A stretch of DNA of 64,000 nt from Mesorhizobium sp. B2-3-12 (lineage in GTDB: Bacteria; Pseudomonadota; Alphaproteobacteria; Rhizobiales; Rhizobiaceae). The stretch covers positions 1,008,199 through 1,072,198 of the forward strand of contig NZ_VFVR01000001.1 of the NCBI RefSeq assembly GCF_006442205.1, in the 5' to 3' direction. Each line of letters opens with the position of its first letter. Position 1 is the first letter of the stretch. The position numbers and the translations under genes are program-made. The notes under the pieces were generated by a model. That model made no database searches, was not told the DNA's origin, and saw only the letters and a list, made by a program, of their open reading frames with translations. Shown here piece after piece: positions 35,079 to 43,133 of the stretch.

Positions 35079-36056
35079 TCAGGCTGTCTGATGGGCCTTC
35101 CGTGTCTGGCCTGGCGCGCCGGTCGAAGCGGCCTGGTCCAGGAAAGTCTGGATTTCCTCGTCGGTCGGAGCCGACGAACCGCCGTGGCGGGTGACCGAAA
35201 TGGCGGCCGCCACATTGGCATGGGTCGCCGCCTCGAAGGGAGGCGCGCCACGGGCCAACGCGCTGACGAAGGCGCCGATATGCGTGTCGCCCGCGCCATT
35301 GGTATCGATGGCCGTCACCTTGAAGCCGGCAACCGTCTGTGCCGTGCCGTCTGCCAGCCGGACGAGGCATCCGTCCGCGCCCGCCCGGATAACGACGCCA
35401 TCGGCGCTCGGGCAATGATCCGTCAGAAGCCGAGCGGCGAGCGCCTCTGCCTCGCCGGGGCCGGCAATCCCGGCCGCTTCCGTCGTGTTGCAGCTCAGCC
35501 ATGTCGTGCGGGCAAGCACACGATCGAGAATGGCACGTGGAATATCCGCTATGACCGGCGTCGGATCGAAGACAAAGGGAATGTCCGCCGGCAGCGCCTC
35601 GATCCATCCGGTCAGTGCATCGCGGCTCCCGGGATAGCTCAGCGTGTAGCCCGACGTGAACACCCAGTCATCAGGGCCGATCACCACCGGCGCCATCATG
35701 TCGGGGCTGAGAACGCTCTCGGCGCCTGGCCAGGACACGAAAGTGCGTTCCGCGTCGCTCGAGATCATGGCGACGCAATTGCCGCTGTCCATCAGGGGCG
35801 ACGGCGGCGTCAACACCTCGATGCCCTCGGCGGCGAAGGCGGCACGCAGGAAGTCGCCATTCGGGCCGCTGCCGAGCTGGCCGCCAAACACCACCTTCAT
35901 ACCGGTGCGGGCCGCGGCGACCATCATGTTGAAGCCGCCGCCGGCAAGCTGCGCATACCCAGACGCCGTTTTCTCGGTGCCGGACGCCGGCAAGGCGTCG
36001 ATGCGGTAGACATAGTCGACCACCGCGCTGCCGACATGGACGAGACGCCCACTCAT
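35079..36056 (-). CDS. PfkB-family carbohydrate kinase (ribokinase-like)
   Basis: 325 residues. The N-terminal sugar-binding part contains GGGFNMMVAAARTG and GSGPNGDFL. The C-terminal catalytic signature is AIDTNGAGDTHIGAF with the base Asp in GAGD, where most members have Phe in place of His. It phosphorylates a sugar or nucleoside with ATP in the cytoplasm. The start overlaps the ADP-ribosylglycohydrolase stop by four bases. The pairing suggests that the hydrolase frees a sugar that this kinase then traps. Confidence 0.9.
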   Translation of the reverse strand: MSGRLVHVGSAVVDYVYRIDALPASGTEKTASGYAQLAGGGFNMMVAAARTGMKVVFGGQLGSGPNGDFLRAAFAAEGIEVLTPPSPLMDSGNCVAMISSDAERTFVSWPGAESVLSPDMMAPVVIGPDDWVFTSGYTLSYPGSRDALTGWIEALPADIPFVFDPTPVIADIPRAILDRVLARTTWLSCNTTEAAGIAGPGEAEALAARLLTDHCPSADGVVIRAGADGCLVRLADGTAQTVAGFKVTAIDTNGAGDTHIGAFVSALARGAPPFEAATHANVAAAISVTRHGGSSAPTDEEIQTFLDQAASTGAPGQTRKAHQTA

Positions 36057-37102
36057 GCCGCGTCCTTGCCGGACCCGGCCTTGCCGACGCGACCGTTCGA
36101 CATCCGCGCCGCGACAAGATCGGTGGCCAGCCCCCGAACCTGCGCCATGTCGATACCCCTGAGGCCGGCGACACGATCCTGCGGCAGACGCGAAAAGCCT
36201 GAGGAAGCGCCGGCCATTCCGGCGGCGATGGCGCCGATCGTGTCGGTGTCGCCGCCGAGATTGGCACTGATGATTGCCGCCTGCCATGGATCGCCGTCCG
36301 CGACTTCCAGCACGGCAAAGGCAGCCGGCACCGATTCCTGGCTGGCGACACCGGTGCCGACCAGATCGGTAATCAACCGGATCGCGTCCCTCTTCACCTT
36401 GCCGCGAACCAGATCCCGCGCCCAGACGATGCGCGCGGCGATGTCGCCGCCGGTCACCCAGTTTCCGTGTGTCGCCCCTCGACGCGCCGCCGCGACCGCG
36501 CTATCGGACGCCGCATGCCAATCGCCGCCGGCAACGCCACGGCTGACGGCGGCCGCGACCGCGGCGGCGGAGGCGATCGCGATCGAGGTGTTGTGGGTCG
36601 CCCGGCAGGTTTCGGCCACCTTGGCCACGAACGCGTCCAGCGGCTGTAGCGGCATCATGATGCCGACCGGCGCGATGCGCATGGCGGCGCCATTGGTGTC
36701 GCCGCTACGGCCCGCCTCTTGTGCCGGCACACCATTGTTGATGGCGTCGATGGCACGCTTGGTCGATGGCCCCAGGAGATCGTAGCTGCCGCGCGCCTTG
36801 ACCTCACGCTCCCAGTCGAGCAGCGCGTTCACCCAGCGCGCATGGTCGAAGCTGTCGCCGGATTCAATCAGGATGCGGCCAAGCAGCAATGCCTGTTCGG
36901 TATCGTCGGTGATTGTGCCGGCCAGCAGCCCCTTCGACACCGGATGGCCGGCGAAAGGCGCGACGAAATCCTCGACATGGCCATGGAGTTCGGCAATGCG
37001 GGCCGGCGACAGAAGCTGCGTCGGCATGCCGAGCGCATCGCCCAGCGCCCCGCCGACGAGTGCGCCCATCGCGCGGTCCATCTCAAACTCAATGTCCGGC
37101 AT
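36053..37102 (-). CDS. ADP-ribosylglycohydrolase (DraG/ARH-like)
   Basis: 349 residues with the di-metal site motifs of the family: GALGDALGMPTQ, ITDDTEQALLLG, SGDTNGAAMRIAPVG, a THNT turn and GGDTDTIGAIAAGM. Members hydrolyse N- or O-glycosidic bonds to ADP-ribose or related ribosides. In this operon, with a PfkB kinase and importer, a catabolic role on an imported N-glycoside is more likely than protein de-ADP-ribosylation as by DraG. It follows the regulator gene by three bases. Confidence 0.9.
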   Translation of the reverse strand: MPDIEFEMDRAMGALVGGALGDALGMPTQLLSPARIAELHGHVEDFVAPFAGHPVSKGLLAGTITDDTEQALLLGRILIESGDSFDHARWVNALLDWEREVKARGSYDLLGPSTKRAIDAINNGVPAQEAGRSGDTNGAAMRIAPVGIMMPLQPLDAFVAKVAETCRATHNTSIAIASAAAVAAAVSRGVAGGDWHAASDSAVAAARRGATHGNWVTGGDIAARIVWARDLVRGKVKRDAIRLITDLVGTGVASQESVPAAFAVLEVADGDPWQAAIISANLGGDTDTIGAIAAGMAGASSGFSRLPQDRVAGLRGIDMAQVRGLATDLVAARMSNGRVGKAGSGKDAA

Positions 37103-37105
37103 CGC

Positions 37106-37831
37106 TCAGAACCTCATATGCAGCGCGAAATGCGCGGGGTTGAGCAGGCTGGTGACATATTCGATCGGCCGCTCATCGGCCGCACGCGTCAGTCGGCGGC
37201 CGCGCAGGAACGGCGTGCCCTGCGGACAGCCCAGAATGGCGGCGTCATCGGCGTTCAGCATCTCGATGTCGACCCACTCCTCGCCATGGTCCGGAATGAG
37301 GCCGGCGCCGCGCAGCGTCTGATGCAGCGACCCTTCGCGCAAACCACGCAATGGCACATCCTCCAACTCCGGCGACAGCGGCAGGCGGCTGCGCTCGATG
37401 GAGATCGCATGACCGTCATTGGCATTGGTGCGCACCCGGTCGACGGCGATAAAGAACGGGCTTTCGACATCCAGCAAGGTCGCCAGCCCGGGATCCTCGA
37501 TGACCTCCAGCCGTAGTGTCCGCGTCTCTGCATTGGCGCCGGCATTGGCGAGCGCCCGCGACCAGCCGATGGCGTCATCGACCGGCTTGCCATCGAAAGT
37601 GACGAAGGAGCCGATGCCGACCTTGGTTGTGATCAGCCCGCGACTGGAGAGTTCCTCGAGCCCCTTGCGGACGGTGTTGCGGCTGACGGAGAAACGCTGG
37701 ACGAGTTCATTTTCGCTTTGCAGCCTGTCGCCGAAACCGAGAAGGCCGGAGCGGATCTCATGTTCGAGGACGGTCGCGATCTGCTCGGGCTTGCCCGTGC
37801 CGGGAGACAGTTGAACCGCGCGCCGCTTCAT
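37106..37831 (-). CDS. GntR-family regulator, HutC/UTRA subfamily
   Basis: 241 residues. The N-terminal winged helix reads LQSENELVQRFSVSRNTVRK followed by GLITTKVGIGSFV. The C-terminal UTRA ligand domain contains ERSRLPLSPELE and IEYVTSLLNP. It is the first gene of the leftward operon with the hydrolase, kinase, transporter and possibly AcnX. A palindrome just upstream suggests that it controls its own operon, with the imported compound or its phosphate as effector. Confidence 0.9.
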   Translation of the reverse strand: MKRRAVQLSPGTGKPEQIATVLEHEIRSGLLGFGDRLQSENELVQRFSVSRNTVRKGLEELSSRGLITTKVGIGSFVTFDGKPVDDAIGWSRALANAGANAETRTLRLEVIEDPGLATLLDVESPFFIAVDRVRTNANDGHAISIERSRLPLSPELEDVPLRGLREGSLHQTLRGAGLIPDHGEEWVDIEMLNADDAAILGCPQGTPFLRGRRLTRAADERPIEYVTSLLNPAHFALHMRF

Positions 37832-37841
37832 ATGCGTACCT

Positions 37842-37895
37842 GTTCAGTGAACCTGTATAATCCTGTTCAATATCCTGATATGCGAATTCTGTCAA
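37842..37895 (-). promoter_or_regulatory. Promoter and candidate operator of the GntR operon
   Basis: On the minus strand TTGACA (37890-37895) and TATTGA (37867-37872) are 17 bases apart. The palindrome GTTCAGTGAAC (37842-37852) lies at the expected transcription start, 11 bases before the GTG-free ATG of the regulator. The octamer CCTGTTCA occurs twice, 23 bases apart. The layout fits autoregulation by a GntR/HutC protein. Confidence 0.5.
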
Positions 37896-37973
37896 CGATC
37901 CGTGTGGGAGATGTCACGGCAAGCCCTCGGTACCCGCCGACGGCGAGCTACGTCGAAGCCATCGCTTTTAACG

Positions 37974-38008
37974 AAAAAAGAAAGCCCGCTCCGGAAACCG
38001 GGGCGGGC
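37974..38008 (-). terminator. Rho-independent terminator
   Basis: On the minus strand a GCCCGCCCCGG-type stem closes and is followed by TTTCTTTTTT. It terminates leftward transcription from the DUF3309 peptide gene. About 180 bases between it and that gene hold nothing recognisable. Confidence 0.75.
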
Positions 38009-38190
38009 CTTGGAGGAGGATGAAGGGGTGGGACCCTCTCCTCTTGTTTCCACGGGGGGTGTGGACCGCAATCACCATACGTTGAGTCCGCTCATGTGTC
38101 GGATCACAAGCCGGCTTGCCTGCATCACAATCCGGTGCTCGACGGGATGAGCACGGTCACGCGATTGCGATTGCCACCGTGATCGAGCCG

Positions 38191-38355
38191 CTAAATGCGT
38201 CCCAGGACGACAAGGATGATGACGATGATCAACACGAGGCCGAGACCGCCACCACCATAATAACCGGTTCCGTAGAACGGGCCGCCGCCGAGACCGCTGA
38301 AGCCGCCGAGCAACGCGAGGATTAGAATAATGATAAGTATCGTGCCGAGACCCAT
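38191..38355 (-). CDS. DUF3309-like small membrane peptide
   Basis: 54 residues: a hydrophobic segment (LGTILIIILILALLGG), a Gly/Tyr-rich turn (GLGGGPFYGTGYYGGGG) and a second hydrophobic segment (LVLIIVIILVVLGRI). This hairpin-like layout matches the DUF3309 family of small proteobacterial membrane proteins. The function is unknown. The start follows an AGGAGC site. An EcfG-type promoter match lies 73 bases upstream, suggesting stress induction. Confidence 0.8.
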   Translation of the reverse strand: MGLGTILIIILILALLGGFSGLGGGPFYGTGYYGGGGLGLVLIIVIILVVLGRI

Positions 38356-38427
38356 GGCTTTCCCTGCTCCTGAATGCGCGCTTTCGCGCTGTTTCAACAT
38401 CGCGCCATTCGGATGTTGCAACGTATG

Positions 38428-38452
38428 AACGTTTTAGGAAGGCTGGCGTTCC
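38428..38452 (-). promoter_or_regulatory. EcfG-type promoter: GGAAC-N16-CGTT
   Basis: Perfect match to the general-stress sigma factor consensus on the minus strand, upstream of the DUF3309 peptide gene, giving a ~65-base leader. Confidence 0.6.
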
Positions 38453-38492
38453 GCCGGCCATTGCGCCTACGGAACAGCCAGCCGGCAAAGCA

Positions 38493-38519
38493 GAAAGCCC
38501 GCCTGGACGGCGGGCTTTC
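38493..38519. terminator. Bidirectional Rho-independent terminator
   Basis: GAAAGCCCGCC and GGCGGGCTTTC around a five-base loop. It ends leftward transcription of the glycine-rich gene 67 bases after its stop. Confidence 0.7.
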
Positions 38520-38585
38520 CGACCGGCCGGAGGCCAGGAGAGTGCGGCCAAAGCCTCACGGCTGGTTCCGCAACCTCCTTCAGCC

Positions 38586-39236
38586 TCAGCGGCGGGCGAT
38601 CAGCAGGCAGAGCTGCCGCAGGTCGCGATCATAGCTTCCTTCGCTGCCGAGCACGTCGACGCAGCGCTTCTTCATCCTCGACAGCTGGCTGCCCGACATC
38701 TGGGCCACCACACCCGGCACGTTCGGATGGCTGGGGTTCGAGGGGTTGCTCGGATTCGATGGGTTGCTGGGATTGGTTCCGCCACCGATGCCCACACCGA
38801 CACCGACGCCAATACCGCCTGTGCCGCCGACATTGGCGCCCAGCCCCGCGTTGATGCCGCCTGCCCCCCCAACATTGGCGCCAAGCCCGGCATTGATGCC
38901 GCCCGAACCGCCGACATTGGCGCCCGCACCGGCATTGACGCCGTTGCTGCCGCCGACCGAAGCGCCGAGCCCGGCGCTGACGCCGCTCGAGCCACCGACA
39001 CGGGCGCCCGCTCCGGCATTGACGCCGCCGCTGCCGCCCACCGACGCACCGGCGCCGGCGTTGATGCCGCCACCGCCGCCGACCGATGCGCCGACACCGG
39101 CATTGACGCCGCCGCTACCGCCAACCGAGGCGCCGACACCGACACCAAGGCCCGCTGTGTTTGCCGGTCCGGAAAGAACCAAGACCATTGCACTACCTGC
39201 CAACACACTGGCGACTGTTTTGATTGAAAAAGCCAT
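38586..39236 (-). CDS. Secreted glycine-rich protein with 14-residue tandem repeats
   Basis: 216 residues. A signal peptide (MAFSIKTVASVLAGSAMVLV, cleavage after NTAG or nearby) leads into about eight repeats of a 14-residue unit GxGAxVGGSGGxNA, then GVGVGVGIGGG, five NPS triplets and a C-terminal domain of ~50 residues with two Cys (RCVDV, LCLLI). No enzyme motif. Such proteins may form fibres or surface structures. The start follows ACAGGAG. The upstream region is unusually AT-rich. The family was not recognised. Confidence 0.8.
   Translation of the reverse strand: MAFSIKTVASVLAGSAMVLVLSGPANTAGLGVGVGASVGGSGGVNAGVGASVGGGGGINAGAGASVGGSGGVNAGAGARVGGSSGVSAGLGASVGGSNGVNAGAGANVGGSGGINAGLGANVGGAGGINAGLGANVGGTGGIGVGVGVGIGGGTNPSNPSNPSNPSNPSHPNVPGVVAQMSGSQLSRMKKRCVDVLGSEGSYDRDLRQLCLLIARR
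38800..39155. repeat. 42-bp tandem repeats inside the glycine-rich gene
   Basis: Eight near-identical units of 42 bases (for example GCCGACATTGGCGCC and GCCACCGACCGAGGC variants) encode the 14-residue repeats. Differences are mostly at third positions and a few codons, so length polymorphism between strains is likely. Confidence 0.75.
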
Positions 39237-39640
39237 AACACTCTCCTGTTGTAGTTGCGCTAAGGCAGTCGGCACGCGCCGATTGCAGACTCAACTACGC
39301 AACAAGTGAGTTTCAGTTTCAAACCGGGATGTGACAGTGAAAGTAATGGTATTTATTGTAGAAACCAGGAAATGATAACAGTCTTAAATATAAAATATGT
39401 TTGTAAAAAATATTTTTCGACAACATCCTGCATTATCGACATATTAGTCACTTAGAGGAGAAAAACGGTTTTTTTGCCCGATGGCGAAACTTGCCGGATT
39501 CGCGTCATTGCTGACAGGCGGCTCCAGCAAGATACCCGTATCTCAAATGATGTCGGAAACGCCATGACGTCCGACTGGTAAGCGCTGTCGACCAATCACG
39601 GGCAAGTGGCATTAGCAGCGGCGCCTTGGTGATGTTGAGC
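39237..39640. other. AT-rich intergenic region
   Basis: 404 bases without a gene. The part from about 39330 to 39480 is strikingly AT-rich for this genome, with runs such as TTAAATATAAAATATG and GTAAAAAATATTTTTCG. It probably contains the promoter of the glycine-rich gene. No clear -35/-10 pair could be chosen. Confidence 0.5.
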
Positions 39641-40336
39641 TCAGAATAGCCGGTAAAACAGTCTGTAGCGCACGCGTTCCATGTAGGCGCGATACTCCGG
39701 CGCGGCCGCCAAAAGCGCCTCTTCGCGCAAGATGCGGTAAAGCTGCAGATAGGTGATCACCGCATAGACCGCGAGATTGTGGAAGGAAAAGGCCGACAGG
39801 AGGTAGAGCACATGGCCGGCGAGATAGCCGGCATAGATGGGGTGCCGCACCAGCCGGTAGGCGCCGCCCGTCATCACGCCCCGATTGGCGGGCAGGATGG
39901 CGAAGGAGCGCCCCAGCGAGATCTTGCCCCAGATAACGAACAGCAGTGCGATGATCTGTAACGGCGCGGCGACGTAGAGGGGGATAAGTGCAATGCCTGG
40001 CTGGAGGCTGATCAACGCAACGCCAAAACTGGCCGTCACCGAGACAATAACCGTAAGCGGATTCCAGTCACGCTCCACAGGACGACGCGACAGAAGCAGC
40101 CAGGTGAAGGTGAGTATCTCGGAAATCGCCACCAGCGCGGCATTGAGCCGGGTCGGATCCTCCAAGAGTTGAGAAACGCCGCGATAGACGAACAGCCCCG
40201 CGCACGCCAGGGCGCAGAGACGAAAGAAGCCTTCGCGAAGGTCGACCAGGATCTCGCGCTTGCGGGCAGCGGACAAAAACCTGTTATCGGCCGCACGCGA
40301 AAGCGCTTCACTTTTTGACATGAGCAAGGCAAGCAT
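39641..40336 (-). CDS. Isoprenylcysteine carboxyl methyltransferase-like membrane protein
   Basis: 231 residues with five or six hydrophobic segments. The C-terminal half carries the ICMT/PEMT-like methyltransferase signature: GAYRLVRHPIYAGYLAGHVL, then ILREEALLAAAPEYRAYMERVRYR. Bacterial members methylate small lipids or unknown acceptors with S-adenosylmethionine. The start is MLALLMSKSEA, after GAGGGAC; a Met five codons later is possible. No operon partners. Confidence 0.8.
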   Translation of the reverse strand: MLALLMSKSEALSRAADNRFLSAARKREILVDLREGFFRLCALACAGLFVYRGVSQLLEDPTRLNAALVAISEILTFTWLLLSRRPVERDWNPLTVIVSVTASFGVALISLQPGIALIPLYVAAPLQIIALLFVIWGKISLGRSFAILPANRGVMTGGAYRLVRHPIYAGYLAGHVLYLLSAFSFHNLAVYAVITYLQLYRILREEALLAAAPEYRAYMERVRYRLFYRLF

Positions 40337-40493
40337 CCCGGTGGTCCCTCGAGGTGACCTTGGCACGGAACCATTGCCGTGCCGTTAACCGAGAAGATCA
40401 CATCGGTCCTAAACCAGATCGAAATTGCCGGAAACCAAGGGCCGTAGCCGCCGCCGGCATCGGACGATCCTGTTCGCGGTTCCGCATCGGTGC

Positions 40494-41510
40494 CTAGTTG
40501 AGATATCCATTGCTGAAATAGCCCGCGAATTCAGGACGGTGCGAGACAATCTTGCCGTCGGCGTCATGCAGGATGCCGGCGGCGAAGAGGTAGGAGCCGA
40601 TGGCTTCCATCTTGGCCAGATCCATGGTGCCGATGGCGCCATCTTGTCCGCGCAGATAGTGGCCTCCGATCAGTGCTTTCAGCGAGGCGTGAATCAAGGC
40701 CGGATTGGTCAAGGCATCCTTGTTGGCGGCGATCAGCAGCGTGGCGGCGTCATCTGGATGATCGACCGCGAATTGGTAGCCGAGCCGCGTTGCCTGGACG
40801 AAGGACGATGCCAGTTCGGGATTTGCCTGGAGATAGGCTTCGCTCGAAGAGATGAGCGTCGTGTGCTCGTCCGGCACGCCGTGGTCGGCATAGACGAAGC
40901 CGCGCTGCTTGACGCCTTTGAGTTCGGCTTCGACGCCCTCCCAGGTCGACACTTCGAGCGTGAAGTCGACCGAACCGTTGGCCAGCGCCTCGTAGGCGGA
41001 CGTGCCAAGCGTCACCGTCTCGAAATTGCCCTTGCCGCCATCGTGGCGAATGATGGTCGAAATCAGCGCGTTCTCCCAGGCACTGCCGAACCCGCCATAG
41101 GTCAGGCCATCCAGATCCCTAGGGCTTTTGATCTCGCCGCGCGCCGCATTGAACACCAGCCGGCCCGTCTCTGACCGCACCACGGCATAGACGGCCTTCA
41201 AGTCGGCGCCAGCGGTCTTCTGGGTGAAGAGGCTGATGGTGCCGTTGATGCCGAAATCGGCGACGCGGTTGGCGACAAGCGTACCGGCGCCGGTATCGCT
41301 GTAAGGCAGGATGTCGACCTCGAGGCCGGCCTCGCGATAAAATCCCTTATCTCGGGCGACGAACAGCCCGATGTGGTTGGTATTGACCGTCCAGTCGAGG
41401 GCGACGGTGACCTTCCGCGTTGCCGCGAAGGAGCGGCTCGATCCTGTGATCAGCGGTATGCTACCGGCAAGAGTGAGCAGCAGAGCTTGCCTGCGCGTCA
41501 AGTCAGTCAT
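40494..41510 (-). CDS. thiY: Thiamine-pyrimidine-precursor ABC binding protein (ThiY, NMT1/THI5-like)
   Basis: 338 residues with an N-terminal export signal containing TRRQALLLTLAGSIPLITG. The mature part is of the NMT1/THI5-like class: VTVALDWTVNTNHIGLFVARDKGFYREAGL, GAGTLVANRVADFGI. Such proteins bind formyl-aminopyrimidine or hydroxymethylpyrimidine. The second ATG was chosen because AGAGGA lies at a good distance. It overlaps the ThiZ-like gene's end and is the last gene of a TPP-riboswitch-controlled operon, which supports thiamine-precursor uptake. Confidence 0.88.
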   Translation of the reverse strand: MTDLTRRQALLLTLAGSIPLITGSSRSFAATRKVTVALDWTVNTNHIGLFVARDKGFYREAGLEVDILPYSDTGAGTLVANRVADFGINGTISLFTQKTAGADLKAVYAVVRSETGRLVFNAARGEIKSPRDLDGLTYGGFGSAWENALISTIIRHDGGKGNFETVTLGTSAYEALANGSVDFTLEVSTWEGVEAELKGVKQRGFVYADHGVPDEHTTLISSSEAYLQANPELASSFVQATRLGYQFAVDHPDDAATLLIAANKDALTNPALIHASLKALIGGHYLRGQDGAIGTMDLAKMEAIGSYLFAAGILHDADGKIVSHRPEFAGYFSNGYLN

Positions 41511-42270
41511 GGTCATGTCCTCTGGAGGGCTGGAGGTTGAGCAGGATATCGAGGATCTCGGCCTCGAGGGCCCCGGCCTGCCTGGTCGCGGTGCCGGTCC
41601 GATCGCGCGGGCGCGGCAGCGGCACCTTGATCTCGCGCACCACACGCGCCGGCCGCGCGGAAAACACATAGATGCGGTCGGACAGGAACACGGCTTCGCG
41701 CACATCATGGGTAATCAGCAATGCCGTCCAGCGATGATGCCGCCACATCTGTTCGAGCCAGCGCTGCATGGCCGCGCGGGTCAGCGCATCGAGCGCGCCG
41801 AACGGCTCGTCGAGCAAAAGCATGTCGCGCTCCTGCACCACGGTGCGCAGCAGCGCCGCGCGCTGGCGCATGCCGGCTGAAAGCTGCGCCGGAAAATGCC
41901 GCTCGAAGCCGGCAAGCCCGAACTCGGCAAACAGCGGCGCGACCCGCGCCCGTGCCGCCTTGCGGCCGACGCCTTGCACTTCGAGCCCGAGCGTCGTGTT
42001 GTCGAGGATGCGCCGCCACGGCATCAGCGCGTCGCGCTGCGGCATGAAGGCGAAATGCCGGCCATGATCGTCCAGCGGCGCGCCGTCGAAGATCATCTCC
42101 CCCTCGCCGTGCTCGGCGCCGGTCAAAAGCTGGAACAGCGTCGATTTGCCGGCGCCCGATGGCCCAAGGATCGAGACGAACTCGCCGGCATCCACGCTGA
42201 GCGAAATGTCGGCGAGCACGTCGAGCCCGCCAAACGCCTTGCGCACACGCCGCAATCCGAGCCGGCTCAT
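41503..42270 (-). CDS. thiZ: Thiamine-precursor ABC transporter ATPase (ThiZ, SsuB/TauB-like)
   Basis: 255 residues. Walker A GPSGAGKST, Q-loop FMPQRDALMPW, signature LSAGMRQR (Ala for the first Gly, frequent in this subfamily), Walker B LLLDEPFGALD and H-loop LITHDVREA. It energises the ThiX permease. It is coupled to ThiX by an ATGA overlap. Confidence 0.9.
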   Translation of the reverse strand: MSRLGLRRVRKAFGGLDVLADISLSVDAGEFVSILGPSGAGKSTLFQLLTGAEHGEGEMIFDGAPLDDHGRHFAFMPQRDALMPWRRILDNTTLGLEVQGVGRKAARARVAPLFAEFGLAGFERHFPAQLSAGMRQRAALLRTVVQERDMLLLDEPFGALDALTRAAMQRWLEQMWRHHRWTALLITHDVREAVFLSDRIYVFSARPARVVREIKVPLPRPRDRTGTATRQAGALEAEILDILLNLQPSRGHDHD

Positions 42271-43088
42271 GCCTGCGGCCCTTTTCCCGCGGCTTGCCTG
42301 CCAGCGGCTCGTTCCCAGGGCATGGCAAGACGCTGCAGCAGCACCGTCAGTCCGAACAGGACGAGAGTAAGTGCGGCGCTGACACCGACGGCGGCCAGCA
42401 CCAGGTCGGGACGGAAATTGTTCTTGGCGTTGAGCATATAGATGCCCAGCCCTTTGGCCGCGCCCGCATATTCGGCGAAGATGGCGCCGACGACGGCATA
42501 GGTGATGGAAATCCTGAGGCCAGCGAAGAAATAGGGCAGTGCCGAAGGCAACCGAGCCAGCATGAAGACCCGCCAGCGCCCCGCGCCCATGGCGCGCAGC
42601 ATCTGTCCGATCTCGGCCTCGGTCGCCTCGTAGCCCTGCACCAGGGCCACCAGCATCGGGAAGAAGGTGACCAGTGCCACCAGCACGATCTTGGGCGTAA
42701 GCCCGAAACCGAACCACAGCACCACCAAGGGCGCGATCGCCACCAGCGGCAAGGTCTGGCTGACGATGAAGACGGGAAACAGCGCGCGCCGCAAAGGCTG
42801 GAAGAAGTCGACCAGCATCGACAGCGCGAAGGCGGCGCCAAGAGAAAAGGCAAAGCCGATCAGCGTCGCCCGGATGGTGGGGATGGCGTTGTCGACCAGC
42901 GCCTCGCGGTTGAGGATCGCCTGTTCGAAGACGCGCGAAGGTGCAGGAAGAATGGTCGGCTTGATACCGGAATAATTCGCGTACAGTTCCCACGCCACGA
43001 GCAGCAACCCCACCGACATCACGGCCGGTGCCGCCTTGGCGAAGAAACCCGCAAAGTGGCGCCGGCGGTTGAATGACGATGAAGCCAC
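42267..43088 (-). CDS. thiX: Thiamine-precursor ABC transporter permease (ThiX, SsuC/TauC-like)
   Basis: 273 residues with six hydrophobic segments and the ATPase-contact loop EAEIGQMLRAMGAGRWRVF. It is of the taurine/nitrate/pyrimidine permease group. It sits 45 bases after the YkoF-like gene and overlaps the ATPase gene. Confidence 0.9.
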   Translation of the reverse strand: MASSSFNRRRHFAGFFAKAAPAVMSVGLLLVAWELYANYSGIKPTILPAPSRVFEQAILNREALVDNAIPTIRATLIGFAFSLGAAFALSMLVDFFQPLRRALFPVFIVSQTLPLVAIAPLVVLWFGFGLTPKIVLVALVTFFPMLVALVQGYEATEAEIGQMLRAMGAGRWRVFMLARLPSALPYFFAGLRISITYAVVGAIFAEYAGAAKGLGIYMLNAKNNFRPDLVLAAVGVSAALTLVLFGLTVLLQRLAMPWERAAGRQAAGKGPQA

Positions 43089-43133
43089 GAGAGGTGAGAC
43101 CCTTGACGGCCGTCGCGCACCAGCGCGAGCGGA

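Noticed and set aside
34317..36785. An 822-codon open frame on the plus strand
   Set aside because: Opposite the binding protein, kinase and ADP-ribosylglycohydrolase genes, all of which have clear motifs. The translation is low-complexity.
38800..39155. CRISPR array
   Set aside because: The repeats are contiguous, without spacers, and encode protein.
38746..39309. Plus-strand Pro/Thr-rich frame opposite the glycine-rich gene
   Set aside because: All frames are open because of the 42-base repeat. Only the minus-strand frame has a signal peptide and a ribosome site.
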